DNA from: Pegea sp. RAD2-039
Lineage: Eukaryota; Chordata; Thaliacea; Salpida; Salpidae
Direction: 5' to 3'
Length of the DNA: 64,000 nt
Assembly (NCBI GenBank): GCA_034620365.1
Contig: JAQGEQ010000020.1
Coordinates: forward strand, 186,001-250,000
The notes under the pieces are model-generated. The model had not been told where the DNA came from. It saw only the letters and a program-made list of their open reading frames with translations, and made no database searches. Below are positions 38,057-61,100 of the stretch, in pieces. The position numbers and the translations under genes were made by a program. The number at the start of each line of letters is the position of its first letter. Position 1 is the stretch's first letter.

Positions 38057-40793
38057 TTATTGTCCAAATAAATGACCAATGCCATTATTCCAGTAATAGC
38101 CGGCTTCTATTGGCTCAGAAGTTGGACAGATGAAAGGTTCTTGTAGATTTTCATGTTGAGAGTTTAAACATGTCAGATGGTAACGTTGGTTACATCTTAT
38201 ACAAACTACAAGTTCGTTTTCTTCAATCTCAGCACTTGTACAAATCCGGCAGTCTTGTTTACTACCATTTTTATCAAGACACGAACCTACAATGGTGGTG
38301 TAGATATCTTCACGAAACACATTCATTTCACTTTCATTCAATAAATTCCCATCATTTGTAGTATACCATTTAGCATACATACAAATCAGTAGACTATTAA
38401 AACCGTCTTCTTGACCATTTCTAACTCTCGCTGGTAAGTCGTGAGAATGATGAATGGTTCGATCTAATGATAGCATCTGATGTATTTCAAAGTTAAAACG
38501 AGGACAGATAACTCCCGACACGAAGTCGTTGGCAGCTTGAATCACGTCACTTTTGTTAATATCAACTATATGTAAAGGATTAAGATAAACCAGTGCTTTT
38601 TGGCTTATATCAATTATTAGTAAAACCATTGTCTTGCTCTCATTACCAACCCAAGGTAGAAAAATAAACCTTTTAACTGCCATTTGATCAGCTGGTATCC
38701 ATTCTTGGTTTGTAACTGTAGCTCCGTTAGCTAACATATTCAAATGTTTAGTAGAAATATAAACACATCGACCATCTTGTTCACACAACAAATATAAGTA
38801 ACTGTTGATGATGTCTTCATCAAGAAAACCTTCACGGAAGTTTTTATCAACAGCTAAAATTGCTCGCTTTTCTCTCAGCTTCAATTCTCCTTCTAAAGTT
38901 TTAAGTTTGATAAGACTAAGTCCATGAGGTCCGTTGTTGATGATGGGTTCTTCGAGTGGTATGTGTTTAAATAAGCTCAAGCTCGGTGTAAAGCTCTTCT
39001 TCGCTTTTGATAAACCGATAGATGGATGTTTGAATTTGGAGTCCGTGGAGTTTGGAAGTTGATCGTTTATGGAAGTAAGTCCAATTTCCATGGCGGTCAG
39101 TTCATCCAGTGAAAGTCTCCCTTCTTCAACTTGTTGTCGAAATCTTTGTAGAAGGTCGTTGACTTTACTTGTTTTTTCGATGACACTACGTCGGTGGGTT
39201 TCACTCATCTTAGGGGCACACAACTGCACCAGTTGTAAGTACCAGCAAGGAAGACACTCCAAACTAGACTGGAAACAATTTTGAACAACAGCAAGCATAT
39301 GCTTGCAAGGTATTAAAGTATTTTCGAAGTGATAGCAATTACATTCAGGAAATTTGTCACTGCTCCCCATAGTTACCTGAAAACATCATTTGTTAAAAGT
39401 CTTTCACTTCCAACTCCTACTTACTGTAGCGATGAAGTTAGAGCATTGAACATAATAACAATCATTATCTTCTTGTACATAACCAGGAGAAATCTCTTGA
39501 GCTTGCTGTAAAGAAGTTGATAGAATTTCATCTAAATCTTTAAAGATTCCGTCTTCCCATTTTTTATCACTGCTAAAACAACAAACTGTTAAAGACTAAT
39601 AGATGTTTGGTTGCTAGTGGTAACGATACGCAACGAAGTCATGTTGTCGGTAGGACGTTCATCCATATAAGAAAGCAGAGATCTTTGTAAGACTTCAAGT
39701 GAGCAACGGCCGGATTTCAACAAGTTTCGAACAGTAGGAAGAATTTTGTCAGGTGACATAACAAGATAGTCTACAGGCTGTAAGCAAGTTGAAATGACTT
39801 CAATCACATCAAATAGCTACTAACCGGTTCAACCACGTGACCAGAATGATGGTCAGTTGATGGAAATCTGACGTAACATCGATATTCAGTTGTTAGAGAT
39901 TCAATCCCTCCACTCATCGCTATTTCTGTACGCAATTTTTGACTAGCTTGTACAGTTTCCCGTTTATCTGAACTTTCAACCTGTTTAATTGTTGAAGTTT
40001 GAACGAATGCCAGATGATACAAAGCATCTATTCAAATAATAATTACCAAACCTTGAAACTAGGAAACATGACAATTTCTAAAAGAGTGATCTTTGCTTTG
40101 CAGTTTTTTTTCTTTGAAGGAAGAACAGTATTGTATCTTTTCCTTGCCTATAAATATCTTGTTATGAAAGTAAAAAGTTTGTTCATTTTACCTCTGATCT
40201 TCTTTTTCTTTCATTCCGAGCTAGATCTCTGTTTTTACCATGTTCACACTCATAAGTCGAACTTTGAATAATCACATAAGGAAATCCTTGCTTTCTGTCC
40301 CAACGGATTTTACTCTTAGAAGTATCTTCAGTTAAAAACATTAAAATTTTATTCAATATATTTATAGCATGACTAAAATAACAATTTATACAGCTGTTGT
40401 AGTAAACACAAAACAAAATAACTACAAACAAATAATGAAAAAGTCCCAAGTACTACAGATTAAGAAAAATATGAACACAGAGGTACAAGTAAATATAAGT
40501 TATAAATCAAAAGTAAAAAATAGGAAAATAGGCAGTTTTTCAGTTGTTACATCATATTTTTTAAACTTAATATTTAAGAGAAGATAAATTTTGATGTATT
40601 GATGGAGTTAGAAAGAAGAATTCAAACCATGGTTATAGAATAGTATATAAAATATTAGCAATTTATAATAGATACTAAAATATTATAAAAATAACAAACC
40701 ATATTTATGATAATACAACTTGTTGAATTTGGTAAAAGTCATAATTTCAAACTCTTCAATAACTGATAATGCATTTTCTTTACTGAATACATA
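38057..40793 (-). CDS. SWIM zinc-finger protein with degenerate Ulp1-like domain and C-terminal PHD-like finger
   Basis: N-terminal exons (40793 downward) read YVFSKENALSVIEEFEIMTF then FPYVIIQSSTYECEHGK, and next EYRCYVRFPSTDHHSGHVV, resembling the FAR1/MULE-type zinc-binding N-terminus (F-S-x-E-A ... C-x-HG ... H). Short exons follow (PVDYLVMSPDKILPTVRNLL; KKWEDGIFKDLDEIL). The last exon (38057 to about 39360) has a SWIM finger CNCYHFENTLIPCKH (CXCX9CXH), then a Ulp1/C48-like region (FLDEDIINSYLYLL ... VLLIIDISQKALVYLNPLH ... RNGQEDGFNSLLICMYA) and a Cys/His finger (CRIC ... CIRC-x4-YHLTC ... C). No transposase DDE core is present. The usual protease HW, D and C positions read KT, N and D/E, so the protease fold looks inactive. 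The start codon is not certain (ATG at about 41213 possible). Probably a domesticated transposase-derived nuclear regulator, by inference. Confidence 0.6.
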
Positions 40794-41829
40794 CTAAGAT
40801 AAAAAAAATTTAAAAAGTATTAGAAAGATAATATAAGAAAGTTTCATTTATAAGATTATTTCCTGAAAATTCCAGTATTAAAAATGATTTTGTTCAATAA
40901 ATAAATTTACATAATAACTTGCAACAGATCATTAAATATTTCATTATGAAGCATCGGTTCCAACAGATGTGTAAAAACTACAAAATGAGTTAAAATTTTA
41001 ATTCAAGATTTTAAATTTAAAGACTTTATTCAAAATAGTTAATTCTTAAAATGTTGCTTTATAAAAATGCTTATAATTTATTTACTAGAAAAATAAAATA
41101 TTTAAATTATTTATTTCTGTTTTACTTATTTATTTAGATAGTTGTAGCAAGAAATAAATAACTTACAAACATGGAATCGAATTGATAGTTCCTATCAACT
41201 GAATTCATTTTTGATTCAAAATTACAATAAAATATGTACAAAAAGACTTTAATTGTCAATTCTGAAAAACAATCATTTTAGAGATAGAAATTAATAATAT
41301 AATAATAATATAAATATGCAAAAATATATATTTAATTGATAAAAAAGAAAGAAGGCCACAAATTAAAAACTGCAAAAATAAAAACCAAATTTATTTGTTG
41401 AGATTTCAACTATAACTACGCATCTAACAACTAAACTTTTAATTAGTGAGATACCAGCTACAATAAAATTTAAATTCTTTTCTAAACCAGAATTATAAAA
41501 AATCCAAGAGCTACAAAATTGACTAAAATTGTCTTTTAAACTTAAAATCACGAAGTTAAATAAAATATATCACAAAAAAGACCAAAATGTACTTTTAAAA
41601 GATTTTTACAAATGCTTATTTTACTGCCATTAATTTTAAAATGATTAATTGATGAAACAGTTAATCATTAAACTATAATGGTTTAAAAATCTACGAGAAT
41701 AATTTCGATTATTATTCACGATACATTAGCTTCTCTAAATCTGAAAGAACAACGCGGGAATAAAATAGCTTATAGTATTCAATTATACAGCATATAGTTA
41801 TATATGAATGTATATATGTATAGTATTGT
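40794..41829. other. Probable 5' exons/introns of the SWIM gene and AT-rich spacer
   Basis: On the minus strand an ATG at about 41208-41213 opens MNSVDRNYQFDSMF and meets a GTAAGT donor. A later stretch near 40900-40980 reads THLLEPMLHNEIFNDLLQ after a TTTGTAG acceptor, but the phases do not all join, so these are candidates only. Confidence 0.3.
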
Positions 41830-42830
41830 AGTATTTAAATAGAGCGATCTGCTGCAATATCCTCCCAGTTTGGTATTGTTATCGAGCGATTTTATATCCT
41901 TAAAGCGAAGACAGAGACGGCCGAGCGATATTACGCTTGCCTTTTGATAGCTCCCTAAAAAATAAATTCTATAGGATTTGTTCGTATTTCATGTGAGCCA
42001 ACGAAGCCCTACTTGCTTGTTTAGCATCTTGTACATTATTGTTAGACCAGTGCACTCTCTTTCTTGATGGGAATCTTTTTCTGCCACCTTGAAGGTAATA
42101 TACTAAGAAGACAACAAAAATAAAATGTGTTGAGTTTATTTTCATTAGCTTTCTAGAAACTCTAAATTTCGCTAGTAACTCTAGATCGTAGACTCTAAGC
42201 TTAACCCCAGAGGTAAACCATAGAAATGTATTAGATGTTTTACTGATGCGACTCGGCTTCTATCGATATTGATAATGTTATTTTTGAGCCGAGATAGACA
42301 AAATTATCTATAACCTCAACGTCACAGCCATCTATCTTGGTTGGCTGAGGAATATAAACACTTTGGCTGAGAACTGTTGTCTTTTTATGCTGATTTTCAT
42401 TTTAAAATCTGCGCAGATTGATGAAAATCGGCCTATCAGCATTTATAGGTCATTTACTGAATGTTCGACGATTGCTGGGTCATCGCTAAAAGACTCCCGT
42501 CAAATTTTCAATAAAGTCTTCCAATGACTCTTCTAGTAGACATTAAAAACGCATTTTTAGTAACATTGACCAAAAAATCCTAAAGAGCGTTGGGGCAAGG
42601 GCACATCCGTGTTTTACTCTGTTTTTTATGGTAAATAGTTCAACTATTCAAATAGTCCATCATATTGAACTATAATGCTCGTGTGAAATATCTTCAAGAG
42701 GCTAGGTGGGCAACTAACAAAGTCGAAAGCTTTGGTAGGGTCAATAAACGTGATATACGAAGGTCTATTTATATTCTTTAAGAAGTTTTCTTTCATCAAT
42801 AAAAAATAATTTGTATTCAGGAAGTTTTCA
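41830..42830 (-). mobile_element. LINE reverse-transcriptase relic
   Basis: Frame-broken minus-strand RT in the correct motif order: YITFIDPTKAFDFVS (domain with the first catalytic Asp), VKHGCALAPTLFR (the VKQGC-LAPTLF block), FSDDPAIVEHSVNDL (the [YF]-x-DD catalytic motif; here S before DD), FVYLGSKITL (the YLGS-I block), and near 41840-41880 a nucleotide match to the NWEDIAADRS tail seen in the plus-strand copy at about 56950. Stops and indels between motifs make it dead. It is more complete than the copy at 2950-3760 and is the best reference for the family in this window. Confidence 0.8.
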
Positions 42831-43285
42831 AAATTCAATTTATTGTAAAATTTTCGATGAAAAAACTATTTATAGAAAGAATTAAACAAATATTTCTTGT
42901 CAACATCAGTTAGCCTACCTTCAATAATAACAACTTATTTGTTTGTTGACAAGTTATAGAAGAATCTAAAAATTCTTAAAATAATTTCAAACTTTTTTTT
43001 TTCTTTCTGTTTATTTTATTCCGAAATTTGAATAACGACGAAAAGATAAAAAAGTTGCTGAAGGAAAAAAGATGAATGAAACCGAGTACAGAAAAGAATA
43101 AATAAATTCTTAAATCATCAAAAACGAGATACATGAATAAAATGAGAGGTGACGTCATCAGTGACTTCATGATAAGCGGATTTATTGTCGAAAAGCAAAA
43201 GAATGTAGTCATGACAATAAAACGTTGACGTTCGATTGATAAAAACCGTTAGAGGGCGAAAGAGAATAATAAATGCGATGACGTA

Positions 43286-52934
<9,649 letters not shown>

Positions 52935-55454
52935 AATTACCAATAATAATATCTTATAATGCAAATATAAGTCTAAAAATATTCATAAGGTAAAATATCA
53001 TTAATAATCATTCAAAGGTAAAAATATGTCATTGAAAAAATTTAAGGCATACAATAAAATTGTTAATTAATTATTTTATATTCTATATACAACAATTTAA
53101 AAAGCAATAACTAAAAGTAAGCAATAAATTTTTATGAAAACTTTAAAAACTAATTAGTATTACCTTAACCTTAAAAAAATAATTACAAAGTATAAATGGT
53201 TTTAACTTGAACAACTTTTATCTGAAAAAACTTAATTAAATAGACTTTAGTTATGTTTTATATTTAGACATTTAAACAAAATGTAAAAAATACTTTACAA
53301 AATACAACCACACAATGCTTCATCAAAAGCAAAGAAATTAATTTAGGTTTGACTTAAAGACTTAATAACTTTATACAAGCACATAGGTAAATAAAATAAA
53401 TCATAAAACCTATAATTTCAAGCATATTATAAACAAAAAGTAAAACTAATTGACATTAAGAAAGTTCCTAAAAACATTTATTAATAATAAACAACTAATT
53501 CAAACATATAAATAATCTAAAATATATGTTACTTAAATTATAAATAAATAATACAGAAACTTATAATAGAAATATTTAGGTTCAGTATCTGGTATCAATT
53601 AGTATTCCAATTAAGTATTGTAAATGACACAGATAAAAGGTAACAAAATTATATTTTAATCTTAGAATTAACCTTAAAACATAATTTGTATAAATTATCC
53701 TAAGTATTTTAAAATAAATAAACAAAATTGTTCCTCTGCTTACAAGGATAATAAAATACTTAACCTAAAAAAATAATATAAAAAGCAACAATTAAAACAT
53801 TATAGGAGCAAGCAAATTCATTAAATGTTTATCTTAAAATAAACAGTTGTACAACTTTTAAACAATGCAGTAATGTATAAGCCAGTAAGATTAGGATTAT
53901 CAGAAAGCTAAGAAACTCCTTAACTAAGTTTTATGAAACAAATTATGATTTTATTGATTAAATTATTTATTTACATATAAAAAATTGTATTTTAAACGTA
54001 TTTAGCTGTATGAAAAATAGTTAAAAACAAAAAAAAAATGTAATAAAAATCAACAGAAAAAAATTAAATTGATTAAACTCAATTTACAATTTCAAACACA
54101 TTGTTTTGATCAAACTACAATACTTATAAGAATATATTGCAACAAGCAGCGTTGCTGGAAACGCTTTAAGACGAATCTGTTTCATTCTAGGCCTGGAGTT
54201 ATATGATAAGTCTTAAAGTTGTTCCAAGTGTTTCCAAAATATATTTGTAAACTATTCTTTTGCACACAACAAAAATCAGAGAAATCAGAAAAAACAGTAA
54301 ACTTTTATGTTGTTTAACTATAAAAATTTAAGGAAATAAGAAAACGTTCAAATTTATAGCATAAACTTTATTATTTTTGGGAGAATTCTACTTTACATAA
54401 AAGCATATTACATTTTCACGAATAAAAGAGTAAATAAATCAGTTTACTTCTGTTCTTAAACAATAAGTTTTAATATTTTTGCTTTAGAAACTTGTGCCTA
54501 ATCTGTATCACTCACTTACTTTCTAAAGAAAATTTAATCGAGCAGAACTGATTTCATTAGCTGTAAAGTCTCTCTTAACATTACAAATACTTGTGGTTAG
54601 TAGCCACAAACATTTGTAATATGTGTGGTGATGTTTTGCTACTAGGAATAATACAGCTTCTAATTTCATAGAAAACTTTGCCCAAAAATGTTTGAAAATT
54701 TTGAAAAAGTGTAATTAATCTATTAATGTTTTTACCTGTAGGGTTGTGCAAAATAAGAATAATAATCGTAAAAAAGAAACTTATTGTATTAGTTTTTAGT
54801 AGTTATAAAAAATTTTTACTAGAAATAACAAAAGTATGAACTAAATTTATAACTTATGAATAAACAAAAACTAGTCACACAAGATAACAAACTTTATGGT
54901 AATATAACACTAATAAAATGTCTAAACATGAATAAATAAGTCAATAAATTAATGTTTTTAAATTAAAATAGTAGATATTTGCATTTCCAAAAACAAACTG
55001 CAAATATTAATCAAACTTTTAACTTTGCTAATTATCTTTGAAGATCAAAACTGAAGCTTTGAAAGCTAAACTCTTTCAGTTTTGCAAAATCAATAAATCA
55101 GTCATAAGTAGCTATATAGCTCTTAATAAATAATCAAATTATTAAGAAGATTGAAAACTTAAATTAAACTTAAAAATCAAAAAAAGATCATTCAAACGCA
55201 TTTTTGCCACTTTTATTTCATAGATAACGCTAAGGTCTTACTAAAAGTGGCTCATTGCTTCTTAATATAATGAATTAGAATTAATATGCTTTCTGAATAT
55301 CGAAAAAATAAAGTAATAAGATAAGCCTGAAAATAAACAATTTTGATAATTAAAAGTTTCAAAACTAAAAACTATGAGAAATATGCCGTATATAAACTAT
55401 TTTACTCGGTTTTTTGTACAAAATTGTCAATGTCAGCAGGAATGAGATTGATTA

Positions 55455-55600
55455 GTGGTTAAGATGGTTAGCTGCTAATCCCTAGTAGGTAGTGTCAGTG
55501 CCCTACGGTTGCTTTGGGAGAAGCAAAGGCTATTCAAGAAACACTACTGAGCTCGATGATACTGTTTCAGGTTATTGGGTTGCGTCACCAAATATAAAAC
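55455..55600 (+). mobile_element. tRNA-derived SINE candidate
   Basis: GTGGTTAAGATGGTTAGCTG resembles a tRNA box A region. A decayed box B-like stretch (GTGTCAGTGCCC) follows about 40 nt later, then a GC-richer body (TTTGGGAGAAGCAAAGGC, ACACTACTGAGCTCGATG) in AT-rich surroundings. No intact tRNA cloverleaf. The class is assigned by layout. Confidence 0.45.
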
Positions 55601-56035
55601 GATAATTCAGTGTAAGGTAGGCTCCAAAAAGATTAATTCATATGCGTATGCATAATGTTGCCATTATACACATTCTATCAGTATGCATGAAAAGTATGTT
55701 AACTAATTTTCATCTCCAGTAAAATGGTAGAGAAAATGATCCCTAGAAGCTACCTCACTATTTTACTTATAGGTAATTCAAGGTATGAGTCGTTTTCTTT
55801 TCACCCAAAGACGACAGCAGTAACAAAATACATTGAAAGTTGTTTAACTTAGTTGACAATTTCATGATTGATTTACCAGATATTATAAAGTGAAGAAAAA
55901 GGTTAACTCAAAAATACTTTGAGATTTCAATTACTGCTATCATAACGATAACAATAAATCATACAAAAATTTGTAACTCCTTGACGAGTATTCAAAAAGA
56001 GTTTCTTTAATTGAATTTAATTAATGATCAGAGAT

Positions 56036-56230
56036 CTGCTCATCTGGGCGGTTACTATGGCCGCCTACCAGGTGGGAGTTTCCGTGCTCGAGCCCACATG
56101 GAAACATATTTGCGACAAAAAACTCGTGTAAAAGAGACGTGAGGTTCCAATTTGAAGTCGGAGTTGAAGCCTTGTTCGTCACTGTACCCAGTGGCAGCTC
56201 CTGTGACGCTAACCGGGCGTCATTCTGTAT
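56036..56230 (+). mobile_element. Second tRNA-derived SINE candidate
   Basis: TGGGCGGTTACTATGGCCGC then GTGCTCGAGCCCAC: the latter fits the Pol III box B consensus (G-x-TCGA-x-x-C) at about the right distance from the box A-like part. A GC-richer non-coding body follows. It does not fold as a functional tRNA by eye. Confidence 0.45.
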
Positions 56231-56939
56231 GTTCCGCTGGATAAACTTGTTTGTATGGAAAGTGAAATCCTATATAATTATGTATGGCCGTTTTCGCCCA
56301 AAACAAATCGAAGAATAACCTATATGTTTGTAGAAAAATGTTAGTATAAAAGATGTACAAAATAATGGTCTGAGAAGTAAGACAACAATTAAAAAAAACT
56401 TACAAATCGACGCTATTATTTACTTTGAAAAGACAATTTCTTGAAATCTTTTTTGTTTTAATGAAAATTAAGAATTTTGATAAGAATGATTTCAACAACT
56501 TGTCGTTTATTTTTGAAGATAAACTTTCTACCAACTTTTGAATAGATTTCATTTTCCGTCTAAAAAATACTTTAGAAATATTGTTGTTAAGCAAAGTTAC
56601 TATTTCTTGTTTAGTATACTTATAACTCAGCTTATATATAAGCTTAAAAAGACAAAATTTCTTTATGGCTAGCGAAAGTAAACCTAACACCTTTCATTTC
56701 CGTTACATTCTTCGCATATTGCGTATAGGATATTAAAATATCTCAAACGACGAAGTCTTGAAGCGCACTGACCGGAGAATAATGCACAGCATGCTAAGCT
56801 AACAGAGGCTTTGCTGGCTCGGTAACATGAAAGTTCAGACGAAAGGTCAGATGAAAGGCACACGTATCTCAAGGAATCAAAAAGCAAACTAACATTCTTG
56901 CCTTCGCTTTAAAGATACATGCAAGTGCATCTATAAAAT

Positions 56940-57165
56940 CACACAATTTCGATACCAGCAAATGGGAAGATATCGCAGCAGATCGCTTCAAATGGCGCTT
57001 TCTAACCCGCAAAAAACTGAAGGATTAAGAATAAAATTTAAAATCAAAGAAGAGGAACAAACTTTTGCAGCTCTTTTTTATTTCGCTTTGTTTTATTTCT
57101 GGAGCACACAAAGCATGCTTGTACTCTGCTGAGGCAGGATTTTATTATTATTATTATCATACATA
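56940..57165 (+). mobile_element. LINE 3' end (C-terminal RT ORF tail plus ATT repeat)
   Basis: The frame reads FDTSKWEDIAADRFKWRFLT then a stop, the C-terminal 'W-E-x-x-A-x-DR-x-x-W' tail common in LINE ORF2 proteins. It is followed by GGAGCACACAAAGCATGC, GCTGAGGCAGG and an ATT repeat. The same features appear at 41840-41880 (minus) and 13372-13432 (plus), linking the copies to one family. Confidence 0.65.
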
Positions 57166-58124
57166 TAACTCAATCTATTAATCTTTATTTTACTTCTTAC
57201 ATTTTTTCCTTACTAAGCTCTGAACAGCACTTTTTAATCTTAAGCTATTTAACTCTAAGGAAAAATAATTCAACAATAACAATTTTAAATAAATTAAAAT
57301 TCAGATAGACCTCCCAGTATTAGGAAATGTAACTAACAGTCTTACTCTTTGACAAATGTTAGGTTCAAACTGTAACATAATATTTATTTATTGATAATTA
57401 CAAAATATAAATTGCATACCGCAGAATAATAGTATTAAAAGATTCTTGATTTAACAAATTTGATTATTGAGATAAAGGAGCAAAAAATACAAACTTCATG
57501 AAATTTATATAATGTATATAGAAAATAAAGTACAACCTTGGTTTCGTACAACAGCACGCTTCTAATAACACTATTTTTAATTTTTTTAATTAAGTTGTAT
57601 AGCCTTATTATTTTTTTATAACTTACTGTCATTAAAAATTATGTTTAATAATAATTATGTTTATTTATGAAAGTTCCTTTTTTTGCTATAAGTGTATTTA
57701 TCAAACGACCAAATTTAACGTTTTTAATTAATAAATAATTTATTACAAATATTCAAGATAAAATCTTTTTTTTTTTCTTAAAAAGTTGTTTTAAAATCTA
57801 ACAACAAACTATCATGGTTTGTTATTTTAAATAAAAATATAATCATTTCTTTAAGTTGTACTTTTTTCTCTAATTTTCTTTTAAAAAAATGTTTATTTTA
57901 GTTTATTGTTTTCTAAAATGTAACATTATATATTTTTTATATTTATTTGTATAATAGATAAAATAAAAAAGCCTATATCATAAAATTTTTTTCTTTTTTA
58001 TAAATTAGAATATAATTAATCTTATGAATTTCTAGCAGTGGCTTATGTTACTTGTTTTTAGTGAACAAATTAATACTTTTTGATATTCTAAAAGTGAATG
58101 GTTTAAATACATCTGTAAAGAGAG

Positions 58125-61100
58125 ATGGAATCTAATGATGCAACAAGTAAACTGATTTATAATCATCATTTTTCAATCTCAGTAAATTTTTTTAATATAA
58201 TTTTTTTAATTCTTTTTTAGAAGTTGTTGCTGAGTCACATTTGAGGAGTTGTTTGCAATTTGTTAGCAGTTACCATTCACAATTATCAAGTATGGAGTCA
58301 GTACTTGGTTGCCATCCAAATAAAACTAAAGACAAAGCATTAAATCCTGTATCTATTGAAGTAAAACTAATCTTTTTAATATAATTTATGATAATATTAG
58401 TTCCTTTACTGTCTCGAATGTATTAATTTCTATTACTATGATTATTTGAGTTTTTTTTAATTGGTTTTATTATTTTGAAACTCTATTTATGTGATCATTT
58501 GTACCTTATATATTATTACTGAATTAATTCAAAAAAGTTATCTAAGTTTAACCAAAGCATCTGATGAAACTTTAATTTGTTTTAAATTCTTAAACAGCTT
58601 TTTAAATTTGATGTTTGATTTTTTTTAATTAGGTAAAAATGGAAGAAAAGTTATCATTGGTTGACATTATTACAACTGATAACAAAATTCTGAATAAAGT
58701 TCTGATTGTATTTTCTGCTCTTTGTAATGAAACTCGCCTTTTGGAAGAAGAAGCAAAGCTAAAGTTTTATAACCAATTGTTGTTTTATGGGGAATCAGGT
58801 CTGTTACATGTTTATATCACTTTATCATAATTTATTTGTTAATGATATTTTACCAGCTCAATAAATGAAAGTAACTTAATACTTTTTATTATCAGAATAA
58901 CTTGAATTTGAAATTAAAACACTAATTTCATCATGATAAAATGTCTTAAGATAGATCAATGCTTAATAAAAACTATGTTTCCACTATAAACTCTCTTGCC
59001 AGTCACCTCAATTGTATAAAACCTCCACCACACAAGCATCTCTTATACAAAAAATATAAAATCAAAAATAAGGAATATGAAATTGAAGTTACTAAGTGGC
59101 AAGATTACAGAGAAATTAAAATTTGTGACAGCAGCTTATCAGATAAATTTGTTAGATCTAAATTTAATTTCCTCTCATCCATACCACCTGTTATTGATGA
59201 AAAAAATTGTATCTCAGTGATCTTGAAAGAGCTATCAATCTAATCTTCAAAAGACATCAATTTTACAAATATTCCTACAGCGAAGATGATGTAATATTTG
59301 TTCCAGGTGAATTTGATCAGGAAAATCATGAATCAATAGAAGATGGCGAATTATATCTTCAAATTTCAAGACTATTTCCTCTCTTCCAACAGATTTTATG
59401 TTTTGTTAGAAGATGTAGAGAAGTTTTAAAGAACACAATCCAACAGTTAGCAGCTTTATACAACAAGTGAATTGTTTAATTTCTTTTTATTGTTGGTTAC
59501 ATGAGGAGTTTACAGATCATTTCCACAAGTCATTGATGTCGATCAAGTTCATCTGTCAGCTGTTTTCGAGCATATGGCAGTATTGCTTCGAACTTTACTT
59601 ACTATAGATGAGATAGTTGCGAATAATTCAGTTTTACAAAACCATTGGAAAAAATATAAAGGGTTTGTTACTAGTCTGTTAGAGTGTTTGCATTAAATGA
59701 CTTTAAATGACAAAATGCTTGAAATTATTTAAATCTTCAGAATTATGAAGTCACTGCGATTGAATCCATCGAGTTTTGATGTGAAAGAAAATCAGATAAC
59801 ACCTCTTGAAAAGCTTGTGAGGAAAATTGATAGTTTAGTGATGAGTCATAAGCTGACAGAGGTAAGTTCAAATGATCTCAACTTTAGCATTCAACAACCA
59901 GATATGTTTACTTGTTACTACAATCTTCTAGCTTTGAATTGATAGGTAATATTTTAACAAGATTTTCTTTTTTCAATGCGATATAATTCAATCAAATATT
60001 ATTCAAACTACTTGTAGATGAAATTTGCAAACGATAACGATCACTAGATACATATATGGTAATTCTGCCTGACACTTTTTCACAGCATTGTATGGAACAA
60101 GACTTTGATGATTCTGGGATACCAGTTGTAAAGAACAGTTTTTTTCTAACTGAATTTAGTATCAACTTGAGATATATGTTTAGTACGATGGAACCGAAAC
60201 TTGGTTTGTTTGATTTAATATTTAAATAAGCAAGTTAATGAGACTATTTAGTTAAAAAAATTGAATAAAAAGATAAATTATTTAATATTTTAGTGAATGT
60301 TTTTTATTAATGTAGGTGATAATACAGCAGAATGTCATCATACTCTTCAATATGTGGGATTATGTTGTTTGTTTGTCTTTAAATGTCGATTATTTCACGA
60401 AATTAATCGAAAACTTTTTCGTCAAATTTGGGATATCAATAAGAAGGTACATTTTCGTAATACACCATTTTGTACAAGTTGGAAAATAGAAATGTGAAAA
60501 CTTTTTAACGATAAACTTCAAACAGTTACCTTGTGTGGTACTAATTGGGCCTGTCACGTGGTTCCCGGACCATTTTTTTGCTTCATTTTTGCCTGGTGAG
60601 TTTCAGGTAGTAGAATCTAAACTTCTCGACCAATGTAAGCAGATTAGAAGAAGTTGGCTTTCTTCGAAGATAGATGGCTTGCCAAGGTTTTATTTTCAAC
60701 TTTTTGAAATATTTGTTTAAATTTTTGAAATTTGTTAACAGAGAGTTTCAAAATGATTTTCTGACTTTGAATAATTGGTTAGTAAAAATGAATTCTTTAT
60801 CAGATTGCAATAAATCACTGAATGATTTGACAGAAAAATGCAAATTATATTTCGAGGTTTGTTGATACTTTGAACGACGATTTAGAAAGTTAAAAAAAAT
60901 ATTTTTTACAGGGATTATCACTAGCTGGAAAAATGAAGAAGTCTGTAGAGACATTATTAAACTTACATGTTTCATTAGAAAAGCCGATGTCTGTGAATGT
61001 AGTTCTGTTACTCTGTCGCCTTATTAGTATGCTCAAGTCTATCAATGACACTTTTTATAAATATTCAAAGCAAATTGCCGAGACAACTTTGAATATAATA

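Larger units (their letters stand above)
52935..58124. other. Long intergenic block between CHD1 and WASHC4
   Basis: AT-rich and without supported genes. It contains two tRNA-like SINE candidates and a LINE 3' fragment, listed separately. From 52935 to about 55430 and from 57170 to 58124 I see nothing beyond AT-rich spacer. It presumably holds the promoters of both divergent genes. Confidence 0.5.

Noticed and set aside
55455-56110. Functional tRNA genes
   Set aside because: Box-like elements are present but no closed cloverleaf with paired acceptor stem; better explained as SINEs.
60590-60620. Intron in WASHC4 after FASFLPG
   Set aside because: GTGAG and TTTCAG are present but the frame reads straight through ([10 protein letters not shown]) with a good match in position to the family; no intron is needed.
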